Shown here one piece after another: positions 5,750 through 7,149 of a stretch of DNA of 7,149 bases. The notes below the pieces were generated by a model. That model was not told the DNA's origin. It did not search any database and saw nothing but the letters and a program-made list of their open reading frames with translations. Source of the stretch: Coriobacteriaceae bacterium (GTDB lineage: Bacteria; Actinomycetota; Coriobacteriia; Coriobacteriales; UBA8131). Both the position numbers and the translations under genes were made by a program. Position 1 is the first letter of the stretch. The number at the start of each line of letters is the position of its first letter. The stretch lies in the NCBI GenBank assembly GCA_012515495.1, contig JAAYYH010000227.1, forward strand, positions 1 to 7,149, in the 5' to 3' direction.

Positions 5750-6616
5750 CTAGAGAACAAGACCGACAGCTATCAGAAAGAGCACCAATGCAGACCCTGT
5801 GAAGACTTCTGTTCCGTTCAATCTGGCTACTTTCAGATGTGTTCTGCCTTCGCCGATATAGCAACGCGACTCCATGGCACAGGCCAAATCGTCAGCACGA
5901 CGGAAGAGATTGACGAACAGCGGTATAATCACCGGCACCCAAGCCTTGATGCGTCGAATCGGCCCGCCGCTATTGAATACAGCTCCCCGAGCAGTCTGGG
6001 CTACCATAATCTTCTCGGCCTCTTCGGCTGTGAGAGGGATAAAGCGCAAGGCGATGGTGAAGATCGTGGCGATATCCTCAACAGGTACTCTGAGCACACG
6101 AAGCGGACGTAAGAGCGAGGAGATGGCATCGGTCAGGGTAATCACCGAACTGGTAAAGGTCAGCAGCGAAGTCATGCTCACCAACAACACGATGCGTAAG
6201 ACGAAATAGAGACCACGGAGCAAACCTAATGGCTTAATACCAAAGTTACCGAATAGCACGATACCGTCGGGCAGTGACTGCGCTAGTGGATTCCCAAAGA
6301 TGCCAGCCCCCAAACCTGTTCCCAGAGAGCCGATCGCAGGACTGGTGACGTTGAAGGTGAATGTGTTGGCAACGAGGGTGAACAATAAGATCACCAGCAC
6401 AGGCTTAAGACCTCGAGCTGCCAATCTCAACGGAACGCGGGCGATGCCATAACCCACAAGCAAGAGCACCGCGCAAAGCAATAAACCCAGCCAACCACTG
6501 GTAGCGAACAATGCAAAGACATAGGCTACAACCACCAGAAGCTTGATCCGCGCGTCAAGACGATGGATGACGCTGTCACCTGGAACAAACTGGCCAAAGG
6601 GTACTGCGAAGGCCAT
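5750..6616 (-). CDS. ecfT: Energy-coupling factor transporter transmembrane protein EcfT (288 aa)
   Basis: EcfT is the membrane scaffold of ECF vitamin/metal importers, linking two ATPases to a substrate-binding S component. The N-terminus PFGQFVPGDSVIHRLDARIKLL is typical of the family. Hydrophobic segments lie at about residues 23-38, 41-58, 70-88, 128-157, 222-238 and 270-288. The two coupling motifs near the cytoplasmic face are present as ALA-type sequence AQTARGAVF (Ala209-Arg210-Gly211) and AMESRCYIGEGRT (Ser250-Arg251-Cys252). Length is normal. ATG at 6616 is chosen: GGGGGAG (6628-6622) is 5 bases upstream, while GTG at 6622 overlaps that site. The ATG shares one base with the TGA of the ATPase gene, so translation is probably coupled. 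The transported substrate is not shown; cobalamin, folate or cobalt would fit the neighbours, but no S component is present. Confidence 0.93.
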   Translation of the reverse strand: MAFAVPFGQFVPGDSVIHRLDARIKLLVVVAYVFALFATSGWLGLLLCAVLLLVGYGIARVPLRLAARGLKPVLVILLFTLVANTFTFNVTSPAIGSLGTGLGAGIFGNPLAQSLPDGIVLFGNFGIKPLGLLRGLYFVLRIVLLVSMTSLLTFTSSVITLTDAISSLLRPLRVLRVPVEDIATIFTIALRFIPLTAEEAEKIMVAQTARGAVFNSGGPIRRIKAWVPVIIPLFVNLFRRADDLACAMESRCYIGEGRTHLKVARLNGTEVFTGSALVLFLIAVGLVL

Positions 6617-6618
6617 CA
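6614..6618 (-). other. TGATG stop/start overlap coupling ATPase and ecfT
   Basis: The stop codon of the ATPase (TGA) and the start codon of ecfT (ATG) share one A, reading TGATG on the minus strand. With GGGGGAG placed inside the last ATPase codons, this is a classic arrangement for translational coupling, keeping the two subunits in a fixed ratio. Confidence 0.8.
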
Positions 6619-7149
6619 ACACTCCCCCTTCACAGCGCGCCAGACGAGGATGTTCTCCGCGGCTTTCTCGGGATCGAGTGTGTAATCATCCTCCGATATG
6701 CCCTCACGCTGTTGCCAACTGATAACCTGCGGCACCTGTAAACCTGCCGACTGGAGGATGCTCGGTTCATGGATGAGCTCGGTAGCTCTTCCCGACCACA
6801 AAGAACGACCATGAGCCAGGATCAGTACATCGTGGGCATGCGATAAGAACTCATCAATATCGTGCGAGACAACAACCACGCCCACACCCTGTTGTGTCAA
6901 CGCTTCAATCAGCGTGTGAACGAACCGCCTGCCATCAGCATCGAGCCCCGCTGTTGGCTCATCAAGCAGCAGGAAGCGCGGGCGCATGGCCAGAACCGTC
7001 GCCAAGGCAACACGACGACTCTCCCCGCCACTCAAAGTGAAGGGAGAGCGTTCGGCGAACTCCTGATAATCAAGGCCTACCGCGGCCAACGACTCTCGCG
7101 CCACAGTATCTCGCTGTCGCGCATCGCTGAGCATACCGAGGTTTCGCGG
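6616..7149 (-). CDS. ECF transporter ATP-binding protein (partial, N-terminus beyond right edge)
   Basis: The frame is open to the right edge; the visible 177 residues begin PRNLGM, the usual sequence shortly after the Q-loop in EcfA/CbiO ATPases (FGPRNLG), so the ATG at 7134 is internal and not the start. Visible motifs are the ABC signature LSGGESRRVALA, Walker B with the catalytic Glu in RFLLLDEPTAGLD, the D-loop, and the switch His in VVVVSHDIDEF. The Walker A motif lies outside the window. After the core comes a C-terminal region of about 65 residues with acidic character (GISEDDYTLDPEKAAENILVW). The stop TGA at 6618-6616 overlaps ecfT. As the gene just before ecfT it is probably the second ATPase (EcfA2 position), but EcfA1 cannot be excluded. 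Confidence 0.93.
   Translation of the reverse strand, partial: PRNLGMLSDARQRDTVARESLAAVGLDYQEFAERSPFTLSGGESRRVALATVLAMRPRFLLLDEPTAGLDADGRRFVHTLIEALTQQGVGVVVVSHDIDEFLSHAHDVLILAHGRSLWSGRATELIHEPSILQSAGLQVPQVISWQQREGISEDDYTLDPEKAAENILVWRAVKGEC

Noticed and set aside
1..7149. CRISPR array, insertion sequence, tRNA or rRNA
   Set aside because: No regularly spaced repeats, transposase motifs, paired terminal repeats or RNA gene signatures were seen. The window is filled by ordinary genes on one strand.

Overview
All supported genes in this window lie on the minus strand, so they read from the right edge to the left. The content points to an anaerobic bacterium with corrinoid- and tetrahydrofolate-dependent C1 metabolism. 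GC content looks moderate, by eye only. Family resemblance suggests an acetogen-like Firmicute or an anaerobic actinobacterium of the Coriobacteriia type, but no taxonomic marker is present and this is a weak inference.

Layout from right to left: (1) 7149-5750, the 3' part of an energy-coupling factor (ECF) transporter ATPase gene, joined by a TGATG stop/start overlap to the transmembrane gene ecfT. (2) 5749-5580, a 170-bp spacer with a plausible promoter. (3) 5579-1479, five co-directional genes with short spacers: a B12-binding corrinoid protein, a methylenetetrahydrofolate reductase fused to a cysteine-rich MetV-like domain, a methyltetrahydrofolate:corrinoid methyltransferase, a cysteine-rich DUF2284 protein, and a small 80-residue protein of unknown function. 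(4) 1478-1392, a short spacer with a TATAAT box and a 10-bp direct repeat. (5) 1391-1, an O-antigen ligase/polymerase-like membrane protein that continues past the left edge.

The central block can be read as a methyl-transfer cassette. The corrinoid protein carries a methyl group on cobalt. The pterin-binding methyltransferase exchanges it with tetrahydrofolate. The MetF-MetV fusion interconverts methyl- and methylene-tetrahydrofolate. No substrate-specific methyltransferase (MttB, MtgB or MtaB type), homocysteine-binding domain or CO dehydrogenase/acetyl-CoA synthase gene is visible, so the methyl donor or acceptor outside the folate pathway is unknown. The DUF2284 and 80-residue proteins are the least understood members and the best candidates for new biology. 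DUF2284 also has a terminator-like hairpin with a T-run inside its early coding sequence, which could regulate expression of the distal genes.
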